Shown: positions 36,755 to 50,645 of the stretch, one piece after another
Position numbering within the stretch: the stretch's first letter is position 1
Layout of the letters: every line of letters starts with the position of its first letter
Assembly (NCBI GenBank): GCA_036897445.1
Contig: JAYMTL010000078.1
Coordinates: 28,551 to 92,550 of the forward strand
Length of the DNA stretch: 64,000 nucleotides
Origin: Pelargonium tetragonum
Lineage: Eukaryota; Streptophyta; Magnoliopsida; Geraniales; Geraniaceae
Direction of reading: 5' to 3'
Notes under the pieces: model-generated
The model's database searches: none
What the model was told of the DNA's origin: nothing
The model's input: only the letters and a program-made list of their open reading frames with translations
Program-made: the position numbers and the translations under genes

Positions 36755-38208
36755 CCTTAGCGATAAAAACACAGTACACTGAGGAATATATCTTAGACAA
36801 TCTTATACTATGCTAAACAACAAAACCTATTATCCATAGACTACCTATTACAAAAAAAAGACTATAACAAAAAGAATAATACCAATACAAGTACAACAGT
36901 AATTACAATAAGCACAGTTATAAGAATCTCTAGAACTCCCTTACTCTTAAATCTTAAAAAGAAAAAAGTCTCCTAAGAATCATAATTTTTTGGCTCGTAA
37001 GAAGGGGTTCTATAAAGGTAAAGAAAGAAAAAGGAAGGCCTGCTTTTTTCTTGATGTTAGCCTAAAATAGACGGAACGGAAATGAAAATCAGTATAGCTT
37101 AAAGGCTTTAAGAACAGGTTTCGTATAGGAGAACCGAGGAAATTGTCAGGGAAGTGCTTTTACAAATTAGAATTTTGTTGTGCCTTATATTCTAAGTTTT
37201 AGTGCAAAGTTAACAAAAGAAAGGGCAGTCTAATATAGTTGATTTTGAAGCTTCTGAGGAATAAAAGCACACGTTTTCACGGAACGAGGTAGAATGAAAC
37301 AAGTAACTAGGCCAGGACTCCTGACAATCTTTAGAATAAGCTTTTTTGGAAGAGTCATCTTTTTATTCACAGGTATTTTCTCTTGGAGGTTCTTTTCTCT
37401 AGACGGGAAATTCTTAAATCCTTTTAAGAAGTTAGGTGTTAGTTACCAAAAAGGTAAACCCCTATTAGTACAAAGTATACTCTTTTTGATTTTTCCTGGG
37501 AAATCCATAAGTTTTTTAAGAAATTCTTGTATGTTTACGCTTTTAGCAGGGAGTTTCCTTTTAAAAGCTCTATCTTCAGTAAGTTTCTTTAGTTTACGTA
37601 TTAGGAAAAACTACTGCGGAGTCGTATTAAAGAGTTTTACCCAGAAAGAGTCAAAGTCTTGCAAAACACAAAGAATTCCTTTAAGAGTTCCCTGCGCGAG
37701 GGGTCCGATGCCTTAAAAATTCACTTCATTTAAAATTATAGCCGGTTGCCTACTAGGAAAGAGTCTGCCTCCTTAATTCTAAAGCTTTCGTACTTTGTTT
37801 ATTTTAACATCCTGGTATTCTTTAATATATTAATATAGTTAAGAGCTTTATACTGCCAGAGGAGGTACCCAGAGGTCGTGGATAAAAGACAGCCTTGCCT
37901 TTACTTTTTTACATTTATATGACGTAGGTGCCTTTTTTTGGATTAAAGCTACAGAGTACAGAAGAGTCAAGAATCCAAGTAAACCGTGAGTTCAAGTGCC
38001 ACGGCCTATATAACGGGTACTTCCTAAACACTTTAGGTTATTCCTTATTTAAGATTTAAGAGTTTTTTTCAACCTAGACTCCGACTTTAGCTTTAATTAT
38101 TCCCATAGGAATTCATACCCTTTAAACCCCTCTTTATACAAATCCCTTAAGAATGCATACAAAATTCAACTTATGCTTAACTACAATAAAGTACAAATTT
38201 CTAGCTCA
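36755..38208. other. Region with the longest open frame, no supported gene
   Basis: A plus-strand frame of 140 codons runs 37294-37716. It is Phe/Leu/Ser/Lys-rich with hydrophobic runs but no domain I recognise, and its length is what chance gives as the maximum. A weak T-arm-like piece with GTTCAAG lies near 37,985-38,010 (CCGTG/CACGG arms). 36.78-36.96 kb continues the A-rich skew of S5. Confidence 0.45.
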
Positions 38209-38303
38209 TTTCTTATCTGGAATCATTAGAGCATAGAAGCCTCTTAATAAAATTCCTGAAACAAAGTATGAAAGGATAGCTCCCTTTTCTTTGTAGATGG
38301 ATA
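38209..38303 (+). repeat. Dispersed repeat R1, copy B
   Basis: It shares the first 20 bases exactly with 19435-19454. After a gap of about eight bases both have CTTAATAA, then CTTTTGTAAATGGATA against CTTTGTAGATGGATA. Further downstream (about 38,345-38,385) both carry TTCTCA and CTGGA words. All reading frames are broken. Same orientation as copy A, 18.8 kb away. Confidence 0.55.
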
Positions 38304-41300
38304 GTATCTATTTTTCTTTTTTGGTTTATAGACATGCGCTTTTAGTTTCTCATTATTGTTTTGCTGGATCAGAAGAGAATGCGCATCTACTTAAGGCCCC
38401 TTTGTATTAGGAAGATCGGGGGTCTCGTAAGTAGTTTAGTGTAACTTCAATAAAATAAGGGGTATCCGAAGGTCCTTACCATTGGGATTCTTAAAAAAAG
38501 TCTTTATATAAGGATTTCTGAGTCTGATAAGTGTTACGCTGGTTAAAGAGGGTTTCATAAAAGAACTTAAGCTAAAGGAATCCTTTTCGGTAGGTAAAGT
38601 AAAGCCAGAACTCTAAGGCTAAAGATAGAATTCCAGGGGGGTTATTGAGTTATAGTAAAGGAAGCCTTTCATTTAGGGATTTCCCTAATGAGGTTTTACA
38701 GGGTTAGAGGTTTTTGCAAAGCAAAAAAGTTAGTAGCTTTAGTAAGTAAAAGGAAGCACTTCTTTTTTGAAGTTTCTATTTTTAGGAAACTTTAGTACAT
38801 AGAGGGGTTCTTTTTAGGAGTTTATAAGCTTTTCTAAGGGCTACCTAGCTGCCTAAGGGGGCGATACCTAACTGAATTGGATCTATAATTCGATATATGA
38901 GAGCGTTAGACTTAAATTATAACAAAAAAAATTCTATAATATATGTATAAATAAAACCTTTATTTTCGTTGTTATCCTTTTCGTCCTATGGGATAGAGAC
39001 CTAAATATAATATTAAGTGCTCAAGAAGGGCTTTTGTCTTAGGCGTTTTAGCATAGTCTAAAAAAGCTTTGTATTGTTATTACTGAAAAAGGATATGACC
39101 CAAATAGCGCGGGGATACTTCTTATTCTAGATTTACTATGGAAATATCAAATCATGCGGGCTCTTCCTAGTTCTTCTATACAATATAACAAAGGCTGTTA
39201 AGCCAAGTATAGGACTCTAGTACTACAAATAAAATTATCCTCATTCTCTTTTTATCTAATACAATAGGATCTGGATTTAAGTATTTAGTTTCTCGACAAC
39301 TTTTAATGGACTCTAATTTAAAGGAACTTCTTTCTAATGATTATAGTTTAGTTTCTTGACTATTTTCGGGCAGGGCTTCTAGAAACAGATACAAATTCAG
39401 AGTAATAAAAAATCTGGATAAGAGTTTTCCTTTTAGTTATATGTCTTTAATTCGTAAAAGTGGCGCTCCTTATTTACGGACCCTTTCATTATATTTATAC
39501 AATCCAATTGCACAAGATAAATGAAAGGTACGACTGGAACTAAATGTTATAGAGTTCTCGGAAATAACGGAGCTTACTTGCTATAAAAAGCTAAACCAGG
39601 TCAGCCTCTCCTAATCCTAGGATTTTGAATATTCAGAATTGCTAGGAAACTTCTAATCACGTTATGTAAGCTTCGTTTTCTATAGAAGAAAAAACTTTCT
39701 AATTGTTAATACTACCAAATCCTTTTTTTTGATGAAGTTATAAAGAATTCCGTGTTCCTAAAAAGCTCTTCCTTAATATCCTTTTTTAATAGCTGCAGGG
39801 AATACAGAGAATATACGAGTTCTAATCCCAAAGCACTTCTAAGACCGAGAAACCTTAAATAGGGTGCTGGACTCCCTTAGTCTTAAGAGCTCCTAGGCGT
39901 ATTACAGGAGTTACTCTACTAGAACTAGATAGAAGCCTCTTGAAAGTCTTACTCTTAATTACAGCTAGACTTGTACTCTGTAGCTTACTGTTAGACTGAT
40001 GTATTGTACTACTTCTTATAATTATAAAGGAAACCCCCATTTAAAATGTGGAATTGATAGATCTGCCCTTAAAACACATGTGTTGCAACCAGGATATCCA
40101 GGAACGCAAATCCTAAGGTCTTTTTTTAGTAAACACTTTTCCTTTCCTTAGTTTTGGTCTAGTTTTTACAGGATATAATAACCTGGGGAGCTCCTTATCG
40201 GTTCAGATCTTCGGAATCCCGAATTCTTTAAAAGTTTTTAAGAATAGTATAAGCAAGAATTTTCTTTTTAGGCATTCCTGGAGTTAGTTAAGATCACAAG
40301 TAATCGGAGAGTTCCTATAAAACCCTGTTTCTGCTTTAAGACCCTTAGAAAAATCTCAAGAATAAGCAAGAAAATAGGTAAACAAATTAACGAGGAGTAG
40401 GGAATTTCTTTTGTTAGAGTTAGAATCCTAGGAATTTCACAGGCAGTTCTTTTTATTAGGGAGAAAGTAGAATCATAGGTAATGTTTCTATTACAGGAAA
40501 AAGGAACTCATTATATACAGTAAATACAAAGAGATAAATAGAATTTTTGAGTCTTCACACACGTATATACAGAGCTTAGTTCCTGCCCTTGGGAATCAAG
40601 AAACTCCTCAATTCCTTATATGAACTAAAAAGCTCCTTCACATAAAATACTAAGCGCCTAGGCTATCCTGACAAAAAAGCAGATTTCACTTTGTATTCGG
40701 AGGAGCTTCTCAAGTTCTACGTTCTTCTAAAGCTGGAAGTGGGATATGCCCAGTGCTGCAGAATTAGTGATTAACACCACCAAAATTTAGCTTTAATTAA
40801 AAGGAGGCTCAAATCTATCAATCAGGTATCTAACAATATTGACTTGCATCGGAATAAATAAAAAGATAGAGTAATCGAGCCGTTTTAATCTAGGAGCTGT
40901 CTTGCATTCGCTAATTCTGAGAAAACAGGAGAACCTTTCGATGGATTTCATTTCTAATTATTATAAACAAAGGCAAAACTTAGCACTCGTCCGAAACCCT
41001 AGACCCATATTTTATATAATACCAAAAACTCTGTGAAATTGAATTTCTTGTATACATAACCGAGTAGCCGTTTCCTTTTAAAACTTTTTTGTATTTATTT
41101 AATTGTAAAAATCTCATAGGACTTCTGTCACGCAACAGAGATATCTCAGAAAAAGCAACCCCTTCTGAATTCCCTGACATTTGCCCTGACCCGGTTTCTC
41201 CTAAAGAAGCTAGAAAAGTACTCTTTTAAGTTTCGTAGTCCTGACTCGCCCTTATAAAATTAAGAGTCAAAATTCCTCACTAAAGTTATTTATTTTATTA

Positions 41301-44300
41301 CACCTAAACAGTAAAAACCCAGGCCTTGTCTTGTCGAAGTTAAATAATAATGAATGGTACAGGTTGTCACTAACCGGATATCAGAATTGAAGGTATATCC
41401 TATCTATATAGAAAGGAGCTGGGATAAAGTAAGGAAAGTTTTCCCCCCTTTTAACTATGGTAATGCCTTTTTTCGATTAATTTCTTCTTGCCGGGTCCAG
41501 TCTAATTAATTTCCTTTGTCTTTCTAAGGTTCTACTGATTTAGGAATAAATATAAGGAATTCAAAACAAATAAACACGTAAACGCTTCTTTTTTAAAAAT
41601 CCCCTAAGGGGAGACTCCTGCTATTGCTTTTAAGTTCCACCGGAGGAGTTCTTTTAGCCGTTTATTGGAAAAGCAAAAGTTTAATTAATTAGATCGGCGA
41701 TCAACTTCGTGAGATTTTCATTACTAAAGATTTAAAGAAATTCTATGACCCACAGTCTGCATTCTTCTAAAGGGGGTAGGCCTAACACTAAAAGAGCCCT
41801 ATATGTATGTCTAGAAAAGGAATGCGACTCTACTTAGTCTAACTTCCGACTATTCGGCTAAAAACTTTGAAAGTACACCAGCTTCTATAAAAATGAAGTT
41901 ATCCGCCCCAGGTGGCTCTAGTAATGCTCCCCAGTTTACAGATTATCGAATTGTAGTATATTGAGATTTGAGTAAATACAGGTATTAGGTTTTTTTCTTA
42001 AAAAGACCCGGCTTAGTACTAGAAATTTAAGTGGATAAAAGTCAAACTGTGAGCGTATACGTATAAATAAAAAGTCTTTCACTTTTGCGAGTTGGGGAAC
42101 TGCCCTAATTTATCCTTAATAGAGGAAAGCTTTTAAACTATACTATAATACGGGGCCTTTATAGTAGACTCTAAGGGAGTCCCTAATAAGAAGAATTTAA
42201 GTTCTGTACCAGTGTCCCACTAAGAAGCCTGTCACGGGCACTTGAGGTTTTCAGAAAATCCAAACAGAGTTAAATTACACGAGATTTCAAGGGTTCCTCA
42301 TCTTTTGATTAAAAGAAAGTATGTAACCGATTTTCTATTTCCGGGGTTTCTTATCTCCTTGCGTCTTGAAATCGGGGTATCCTTAATTACTGGAATAACT
42401 TCATTTTAGTTTTTTTATATACCTAGACGTTTATAGCGCGAAGATATTTCTTTTTTGGGTGCTGAAAAGTTTAATGATCCACATTTCCTATTTAATCAAG
42501 GGGCACCTCTTTAGGTTCTCCAACAAGATCCCTTTTCTCTTTTTAGAAATTTATACGCCTCTAACAGGAGCTTCTTTTTAAAAGAACATAAGCGCTTTCA
42601 AATTTGACCTTTAGTACCAAGCTTTGTATCCCGTTTATCAGTACTTACACAACCCCGGGTCCTGTAGAATTGGTTAATCTTCAAAATTCAGAATTAATGA
42701 ACAAACAAGGATGCCCTCTTGCTTAGTTTTTATGAAGAGAAGTCTCCTGAAAGTATGGCTATAGAGGGTGCACTTTACAAATCAAAGAGGCTCTATTTAT
42801 TAAATCTCGAGTGGTAGTCGGATTGCCCCGAATTCTGTTAAGTTAAAAGGGTTTGGGGAAACTTTGTATAGTATATTAAGTTCTATTTAATAGGTCAACT
42901 ATAAGGTATATATAAGGGAAAGCGAAAAAGAATTTGGAAAAGATTTCAAATTGTTTTGCTTAGTAGACTGGTAAACACCACCCCCACAGAGGATGCAGCT
43001 CATCTCATAGTAGAATAATAAAGACTTTTAGTAACTAAGGCTGGGTTTTCTTTAAGTATTAGTCATAACACTCTTCCAAACAAGGGACATGGCTAAATGT
43101 TAAGAGCAGATTATTTCTAAGTTTTTACTTGGGTCAATTTCTTTTCTAATTTAGCTTCACCGCTAGAATCCTGGATCTTAGTCTTTTTGTTGCTTACAGG
43201 AGGAACTGCCCTTTTGGGTTTTACAATATTTATTAGAGTTCCTTTTATCCTAAACCATGGAAATGAAATTCCGGGGAAACCTTAGTTTTGATAGGAAAGC
43301 TCCTTTTGGGAGTTGTTATTTTTATTGTATATTCGCAGCTAGTGCTAAGGCGTTTTATCCTCGTCATTAATGGAAATTTGACTTTAAAATACACAAAAAC
43401 GCCCCTATTTTAGTATTCTTACCGAGTACGGTTTAAGAGAGAGAGCCCCTTTTAATTCATAGGGCGGAAGCTTGCCTTTACCTTATTAGGAGTTTCTATT
43501 TTGGCTTTTCTCATTATCGAGTGTAATCTTTCTAGGGATTTGCTAGGGGCGGCGAAGTCTCCCACTTTGAATCAGATTTCCTTTGGTAAGGCCTGTCTGT
43601 TTGAAAGTCAAAGGGAATTTTCAGTATGAGATCTGTCCTTTACGTCCTCATTCTCCTTGTTTCCATTTGAAGACTAAGAAGCTGGGAATTGCATGAACAG
43701 GGGCCCGCTTGTCTTTCCTTCATAAAAGATAGAAAGGGTTTGAAATCGAACTAAGACATCGATTTATATCCTAAATTTTAGTTTAGTCGTCTTGCATATG
43801 AGATAACAAACAAGGGTTCAAAAAACAATAGAACCGAGTTGTAAAAAGGTTTTCTCCAACTTAAAAATTTAACTAGGAGTATTCGAGGATAAAAGTATAG
43901 AAAGGCATTCAATATAAAATGAATTTGCTTTATCTCGCCTCATTTTGTTATGCTAAATAAATAGAAATTTGCTACACCTGCTAGCACTTTTTAAATTAAA
44001 AAGATTTTCTTAGAGCCGTTCCTTTAGTATAAACAAGACCTCACCTAAGATTTCATTTAGGATTAATAATGGGATACAGCAAAAGTAATTTAAATATTCG
44101 TGCAACCGACAAAACTACCCTAATACAAGGCGCGTATCGAAAGTTGATAGACAAGGTTTTCTTTCAATTATTGAACGTGTCTCGTACTGTTAAGAATTAG
44201 CAATAAAATACCCAATCATATCAAATAAAAAGGGCTCCCCAGGAGCTCCGAGAAGTACTACCAGGCAGATAGTAGGAAATCGAGTCTGAGGTTTAAGATC

Positions 44301-44767
44301 CTAGGGAATCTCTATTCTGTAAGTACACTTTTTGAAAGACTGACGGACTTTACCTTTCCTTAAGTATTTCAGGTAAGAGAATTTTGGAGGAATACGGGAA
44401 TTGGATAGGGACTCCTTACAAAAAAAGTAGGGCGTTGCTATTTGTATTATATCTTGCTAGATCAAAAAGGTTCTCAAAAAACTTTTACAGAAGAAGCTTG
44501 GAAGCTTTTGCGGGGTAGGTGTCTCTAAGCCTATGTTATATCAAAGCCCTTTAAAAGAACGGATATAGTAGCACTTTTAAGCTGTGAATTGGTAAGCTTT
44601 TTCTACTTGAGAATGAAAAATTCACTTTAATGTTAACCTCCAAAATTGAGTTTCAATCTCCTCTATACAAGCACAGGATTTCATATTACTTACTGTAACT
44701 CTGGTTCCCAATCCGCTTCCTTTCTTAAAAAACCCTGGTTCAGAACAAAAAAAAAGGAAAACTCATG
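38304..44767. other. Background without genes, 38.3-44.8 kb
   Basis: No gene is supported. Only frames of 61-66 codons at 39855-40040 and 40980-41180 and a 61-codon frame at 44646-44831 are seen. Repeated GGGTATCC words (38461, 42375), CCCCTAAGGGG at 41601-41611 and many ACTTTGT heptamers are present. Confidence 0.6.
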
Positions 44768-44782
44768 TAAGCAAGCTTACCT
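44768..44782. repeat. Solo copy of MITE end
   Basis: TAAGCAAGCTTACCT is identical to the right end of the 36.4 kb unit and to the inverse of its left end. No partner end was found nearby. It could be a broken copy of the same element family. Confidence 0.4.
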
Positions 44783-47700
44783 ATTCTACTTTAACTTTAA
44801 ATTATTAAAGACAAGTACTAAACTCTCCTGAAGTATATCCCCTATGCTTTAATTTCCTTGCTTAATTAGGATCTACAGCTGAAGACCCTTTTTGTTAATA
44901 CGTCTAAATTTTATACCGCGGAAAAAGACCTTTTGCTATAAATTAAGGGACCCCCTCTGAGGAACTTCAATCCTTTTGTCTTTTTTGTCAATTAAACTTA
45001 GAATTATACACTAATTTCAAAATTCAAAAGAATAAACTTTTAATAGTTCTTATACCAGGCTTGCACTCACTCGACAAGAATTCCTATTCTTTTATTAAAT
45101 AATAAAAAGGAAATCCAAATTAAATTACCCTGTTATTTCTTATCTATAGCCCTTTTTGGCATAGCCATAATTCAAATTTTCAGTTTAAATACTTTAATGC
45201 TAGTGATGAAAAATGACTTAAAAGGGTACTTCCGCCATTAAAATCTGAGAAATGAAATAGAAGAGTATACAAGGAACAAAGGTTTCTATTAAGTTTTAAA
45301 GAGAGGAGGGAGCTGTATACTTTAGTTGGGAATCCCTCATATATAGGGTATCTAAAAAGCATATATTCTGTCTATAAGCCCCTGTTAACTCATGAGATCC
45401 CTTTCTGGTGAGCCTCCGTTACTAATGCATTGCTTATTAAACCTTGTAATATTACAGATAATACAGGAAAATCTTGTAGGGGTACCCCAAGTATTACTCT
45501 TTTTTTTACTTTTAGAAGAAACCCCGGAGCCCCCCTTTAGTAGTAAAAGAAAATTTTAGAATATTTTAATAAGGTTAATAAAAACTTGTTTTACTTGAAA
45601 CAAATCTACTAGAAAGTTCCTATGTAATACTTCTAAGAGAAAAGAATTGACTTTTTGTTATAATAAACTTCTATATACCTTATAACCACACGCTCTTACT
45701 TGCTTTCATACTCTTCACTTAACTTATAAAAAAATTCCTTTTAACTAGCTAAAAAAACTTTTTAATCTACCCTAGCATTAGACCCGAGCTTGAAATAGCC
45801 AAGAGTACTAAACTACTTTCCTCATTACTCTTTTTGAAAGACTCGTTAAGAATAGAGCCTCTGTGAATTTCTGTAAAAGCAACTAAATTAGTTTTTATTC
45901 CTTGAATATTTACATAATACAAATCAGAAACACGAGGGAAAAGGACTCTCCATGGCTTTCCCTCTTGAAACCCCTTGGGGTATCCTTACTTAAGCTTTTA
46001 GGAGAATCTAGGAAAAGTCAATTTTTTGTTTTTTATCCGAGTTCTTTAAAATTAGCTCAACCTTTTTCGAGATAAGCTCTCTTTTTTGTGTATGTACAAT
46101 ATATTTACAGTTTATTTATCAAAAAGTAAATGTGTGAGTGTTTCTCAAAATTCTTTTGTCAGATAAAGCAAATCCTCTATAAAATTGCCTTTTACTTACT
46201 TTTCCAGCTAGTGTTACTTATAAATAAAAGAGAGTGCCCTTGTGAACCTTGTGTTGATCTAACTTAAGTCACTTTCAAAGTACTTTTGCCTGTCTACGAA
46301 TAGCGGATAATCTTTCTATAAAAGTTTAAGCAGTTTCGTAATAGGTATATTGTTTTGCTTCAAATCCCTTCGCTATATTATCTATTGCAACTTATCAACT
46401 ATAAAGGTAGCTGCTGTTCAAATTATTTTAGTCTATAATCTTGCTTGTTACCTAGGCAGCTTTTTGGAATCTATCTTCTACGCTTTTATTAGTCTTAGAA
46501 TCTTTCATTTTGCTTTTGTGTAACTTACAAGTAAGGTAAAGTCTTTTCCTTTAGAAAAACGGGGTTTTATAGTGCGTATATAATTAATAAGTCTTATCCC
46601 CTTTAATATAGGTTATGCTAGATGTACTTTATAGTTAAGGATTTGCCCTTCATCTAAAATCTTATTAAATTAAAATTTCTTCTTGAATCTATAAGTCTAG
46701 GGCCCTCTTTATATTATAAGGTATAGTATAATAAAAATCTAAAAAGCATTGGTGTCAAATTGGGTTTTTACTTAATTCAAGTTACTTTGCTTCCTCTGGG
46801 TTTCCATGCGTTTTCGTCTAGTGTATAAAGAGACTTATATCATATAGACTTTACCAAGATTTATACCTTTTTATATATACCAGGAATTGCTCTCTTCCTT
46901 CTAAATTTTTGCTTGCTTAATAGGGATAGGGAGGAAGTTCCAAGTAGCCCGCGGTGTTATTGAGGAAGCTTCCCTGTATATGTGAGGTACAGCTTCCTTT
47001 TCTTAATTAAAAAAGGCTGATCCTGCGACTCAATAAAAAGCAATTGGTTAGTCTAAAAGAATTTCGCTGTTAAGGAGTTACTTTCTAAGGAAAAAGGAAA
47101 CAAGGAAAATGAGCCTTAAATCTAAAGCTTGTCCTAAGCATCTCGGTTACAAAAAGTTTTTAACCAGTAACTAAATTAAGAAACTCGGGTTGTATAAAGC
47201 TCCTAAGGGTCATCCAAATAAAGCTTAAAATAAAAGGTATTACTAAGCAGGGACCCTGTATTCTAGATCAAGTAATCGTTAAATAAAATGGAATGCCTCG
47301 CATTGTTGCTTGTATATAAACCCGTGGGTATTCTATTTTGGTATGGCCCAGGAAAACTATGTAAATACATGCTATTCAAATCTAAAAAGTCCCCGAATGT
47401 CTATATCTAGCCCAGGATCCCCTACGGAAAACCCCGAAGGATTAAAAAAGAAAGAGTTCAAACCAGAACCCGTGTGTACTTTTGCTCTTAATGAGGGGAT
47501 TTGCTGATGACCAATAACCATAGGTATACCAACCCTTAAATTCCTCTGTAAAAAAGAAAATTTTTGACCCTCCTAAACCCCAAAAAGGAACTCGAGTGGA
47601 GCTTGCGGTAATTGGTGGAAAAAGGATCGCATGGTCTTTAGGGTCCTAAAATAATGTGGGGTAATATATGTTGTATTTTTTACTCTTGTAAGAACGGCAA

Positions 47701-49263
47701 GTTTTTTTGCTTACTTTTCAAGCAGTTCGTCTTTAGATTTATAAACTAAAGGATTGCTTCGCTTATGCATTCCTAGATTGAAGCGCGGATCCACTATATA
47801 GGATAGGTTACAAGTCATACTACTTTGCCCACTTTAGTAAGAAACTTATATGCAACTGTTCTATTTAAAGCTGAAAACTTCCATTATTAGGCTTCCTGCC
47901 TTTTTAGGGGGTAACTTCCGCGGATACTCCGGTATAGTAGGTCAAACCCCTTATGAAAAATCAAAGAACCTTTCTAGTATTTCAAGTGCAATTTCTTGCT
48001 AGGACTAGAAAAGGAGGAAGCCCCACTTAGTCTAGAGGAACTTATAAAAAACAGGTTAAGAACTTGAGATGATTAAGTATCTTGGTTATTCGCAGAGCCC
48101 TGCCTAGTAGCTCCTTAGTATAAAATTCTAAATAAAAAAAGGAATATTCCATAAGAAGTCAAGTATTGTAAATCTTGTTTATGATAAAGCAGATAGGACT
48201 ATAGATTAGATGTTGCAAAAAGCCTCTGGACTGTAACTAGAATGAAAATTTTAAGGACCTCTTTCAGCAGTTGCTGTACTTTTTTGGTAGGATCTGAGAC
48301 TGCGCACTCCTTAGGGGTCAAGGGGGTAAAGCTAATAGCAGGAATATATGACTTAATTGTGAACATGTTAGCCTATAAGTTCGCAGGGTTTTATACGCAG
48401 TAGTTGTAGTTTTTATTGGATATAAAGTAATGAATGTTGACTCAAAGTATCCGTTTTATAACATTTCATAGGAGTTCCGAGGGCATTTTGATATCACAAA
48501 AAGAGAGAGCTCAATACAATTTCCATTCTTTAACAAGCTTTTTGTAGGCGACGTGGCGCCGCCCAGAGTACATAAAATATTCTAATCTTGTACTAACAGT
48601 AATTTCAATTGCACAAGGTAAAACCCAGTCCTTGTAGAAGCAACCGGGGCAGTTCCGGCTTTTAGAAGAGTTGACTTAGTCATTCCAAAAAAGTCTCTTT
48701 TTCGCTTTGGATCAAAATGCGGAAAGCTTTTGTCAAGGGCACAGGCATAAGCTAGAAGGAAAGGAAGTATACTTTGGGAAATATTAACAAGCAAAACACA
48801 GGAATTTAAACTAAAAGAAGTTAGTCTATAACCTCTTCGATCTTCATGAATTAAACTTCATACTTTTAGATAACAGATGTCATGCAAGTATGTCCTTTTG
48901 ATTTACTAACTTTTAAAAATAGACCGCCCAAGGTTTCGCGGGTGTACTTAGTAGCTGCCTAGGATATCTTTCCCGAATTAGATTCTAGTAGGGTCTTGTT
49001 TCAAATAATCAAGAATACCTCCTTTGAAATAGTAGTAGAATTCCTTAAAATAGTTATTCCTTCTCATTTATTACTAGGGCTATCCTGAAAAATTGACTTG
49101 TCAAAAACTTCTAAATACCTAATGTCAAAGCTCCCATAAAGTATAAGTAGTTAAACAACTTCCTTTAGTCCTCCCTAATTCTAATACTTTACTGGACTGG
49201 AATATATGATAACGCTGGCTAGACTCTACAAGGAATATAAAAAAAACTAGCACTAAACTTTAG
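44783..49263. other. Background without genes, 44.8-49.3 kb
   Basis: No gene is supported. Frames at 45180-45362, 47310-47507 and 48582-48794 are 60-70 codons. A pyrimidine-rich patch lies near 45.66-45.75 kb. GGCGCCGCC near 48.55 kb is the reverse complement of the core of the 3419 palindrome. Confidence 0.6.
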
Positions 49264-49334
49264 TGGGTGTGGCAGGAATTCCGCGTCCGTTAGATGAAAA
49301 AGCCCAGTACTCTGCCAACCGAGCTATATACATC
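49264..49334 (-). pseudogene. tRNA remnant, Lys(UUU)-like, broken T-arm
   Basis: On the minus strand TAGCTCGGTTGG (A-box/D-arm) is followed by CAGAGT, so GCTC pairs with GAGT in a good D-arm. Next comes CTGGGCTTTTTCATCTA, where TGGG can pair with TCTA through G-T wobbles around a T-rich loop containing UUU. The T-arm GCGGAATTCCTGC lacks the usual GTTCGA core, as if about four bases were lost. The end CCACACCC looks like a 3' acceptor strand, but the 5' side (GATGTAT) no longer pairs with it. The D-arm wording is typical of bacterial, plastid or mitochondrial tRNAs. Non-functional. Confidence 0.45.
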
Positions 49335-50334
49335 ATAAAGAAGAGCCCTCTTAAAGTGCTTATAGTAACACGGACTAAGTTCAAAAGAGGAAAAAAGAAT
49401 TTGGATTGTGAAAGAAAGAGTGCTTCAATGTAAGTTCCATTTCCCACGGATAGCCGTGAGTCAAAAAAAAGTCTAAAACAGGTGTACTAAAACATAAGTC
49501 ACAAGGGGTCTACAAGCTTTCTATATTTGAGATTTGGTCCCCCTTTATTTCAAAAAGTAGAAGCCGTCATCCAATCTTCCACAAGAATATTCCCGCTTAT
49601 CCTATTCTAAATTTTTATAGGTTTCTCGTGTTTACAAGGGAAAAGCCTAGCCGAGGAAACTTACACCCCAAGGTTCTAAAAGCAACTTGTTAATTTTATA
49701 CAGAATTGACTATAAGTAAGAGCAGTCCTAACTTAAGCGCCCTTTACTCCTCAGGATACTGAAGACGGGGTTTACTTTACTAAGATTTTAGAGCTATCCT
49801 GCTATATTCTGAAGTTCTACCAAAAGGGTTCGAATTAAAAATGAAATAGACAAAACCTTTGAAGTTACATTTAGCAGGTATCCTTGTAGATTCTCTAAAT
49901 TAATGTTAAAATAAATATACTCATTAAGCGGACTTCCTATATCTTAGATGGGGCTCTTTATATGGATATGGCCTGGGTTCCCTTTTTTCAAGTATCCCTA
50001 CCAAAATCCCTTGATTAGAGCTTTTTATAAATTTTGTACTTGGTCGATACTTTGTAAAAGCTACTCTATAGAATAAAATAGAATAAAGAATTACTCCCTT
50101 TCTTTAAAAATTTAGATCCGTCAGAACTATCCCTTCCACGAGACCGAGGTTGCTTGGGTTTTATAGGCTCGGTTTTCTCAAACAAGAGTACTAGATCTCC
50201 TAAATGAAATTAATAAGACCTTGAAGAAATTTTAGACTCTAGGAATTACCCTTAAAAATTTTTTCTTAATTAAAGTACCTCAAGTAAAAAACCCCCTTGT
50301 ACTAAAGCTAGAGACACTCTTTCCCTTTCCTTTT
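49335..50334. other. Background without genes, 49.3-50.3 kb
   Basis: The 64-codon minus frame at 49253-49447 overlaps the tRNA remnant and is a shadow. A near-perfect 10-bp tandem pair TAGAATAAAA/TAGAATAAAG lies at 50069-50088. Confidence 0.55.
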
Positions 50335-50645
50335 TATTATATTAAGTTAAGATCTATTACACCAGAATACTATTCTACAACCAATAAGACTGTAAAATAG
50401 ATAAGACTATCATAGAAATAGAGATCCTATACCTCGACACAAAGATAATAATCTATACTAGGTAATAAAACTCCTGTAATTTCTAAGAAGAAGACTATAC
50501 CCCATAAGGCAGGTAAGCTCCTAAGACCCAGCTGCAGAAGACTAAGAAAAGTAAGTACAATACAGAGTCTAGCTACAATAGGTCTTGTAGGCCTGCAGAT
50601 ATAGAGTATAACAAAGTAAGTAAGCGAAAGGTGAGGAATTTCCCT
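50335..50645 (+). repeat. Purine-skewed segment S6 (plus strand)
   Basis: A-rich plus strand, poor in mini-palindromes, with the same flavour as S5. From about 50515 one frame reads APKTQLQKTKKSKYNTESS without a stop for nearly 60 codons and continues further through TAA/TAG only. Upstream another frame reads through to a Lys-rich stretch. The order (Thr/Ile-rich part, then a Lys/Ser-rich tail in another frame) parallels S5, which suggests homologous decayed copies. Confidence 0.4.

Noticed and set aside
37294-37716. Longest open frame (140 codons, plus strand), hydrophobic and Ser/Lys-rich
   Set aside because: Its length is what random sequence of this composition yields as a maximum. It shows no domain, repeat or conserved motif and has no gene neighbours.
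44941-44990. Rho-independent terminators and Shine-Dalgarno sites suggested by many GGAG words and T-runs
   Set aside because: They occur everywhere at background density without open frames beside them. The GGAG words belong to the mini-palindrome class.
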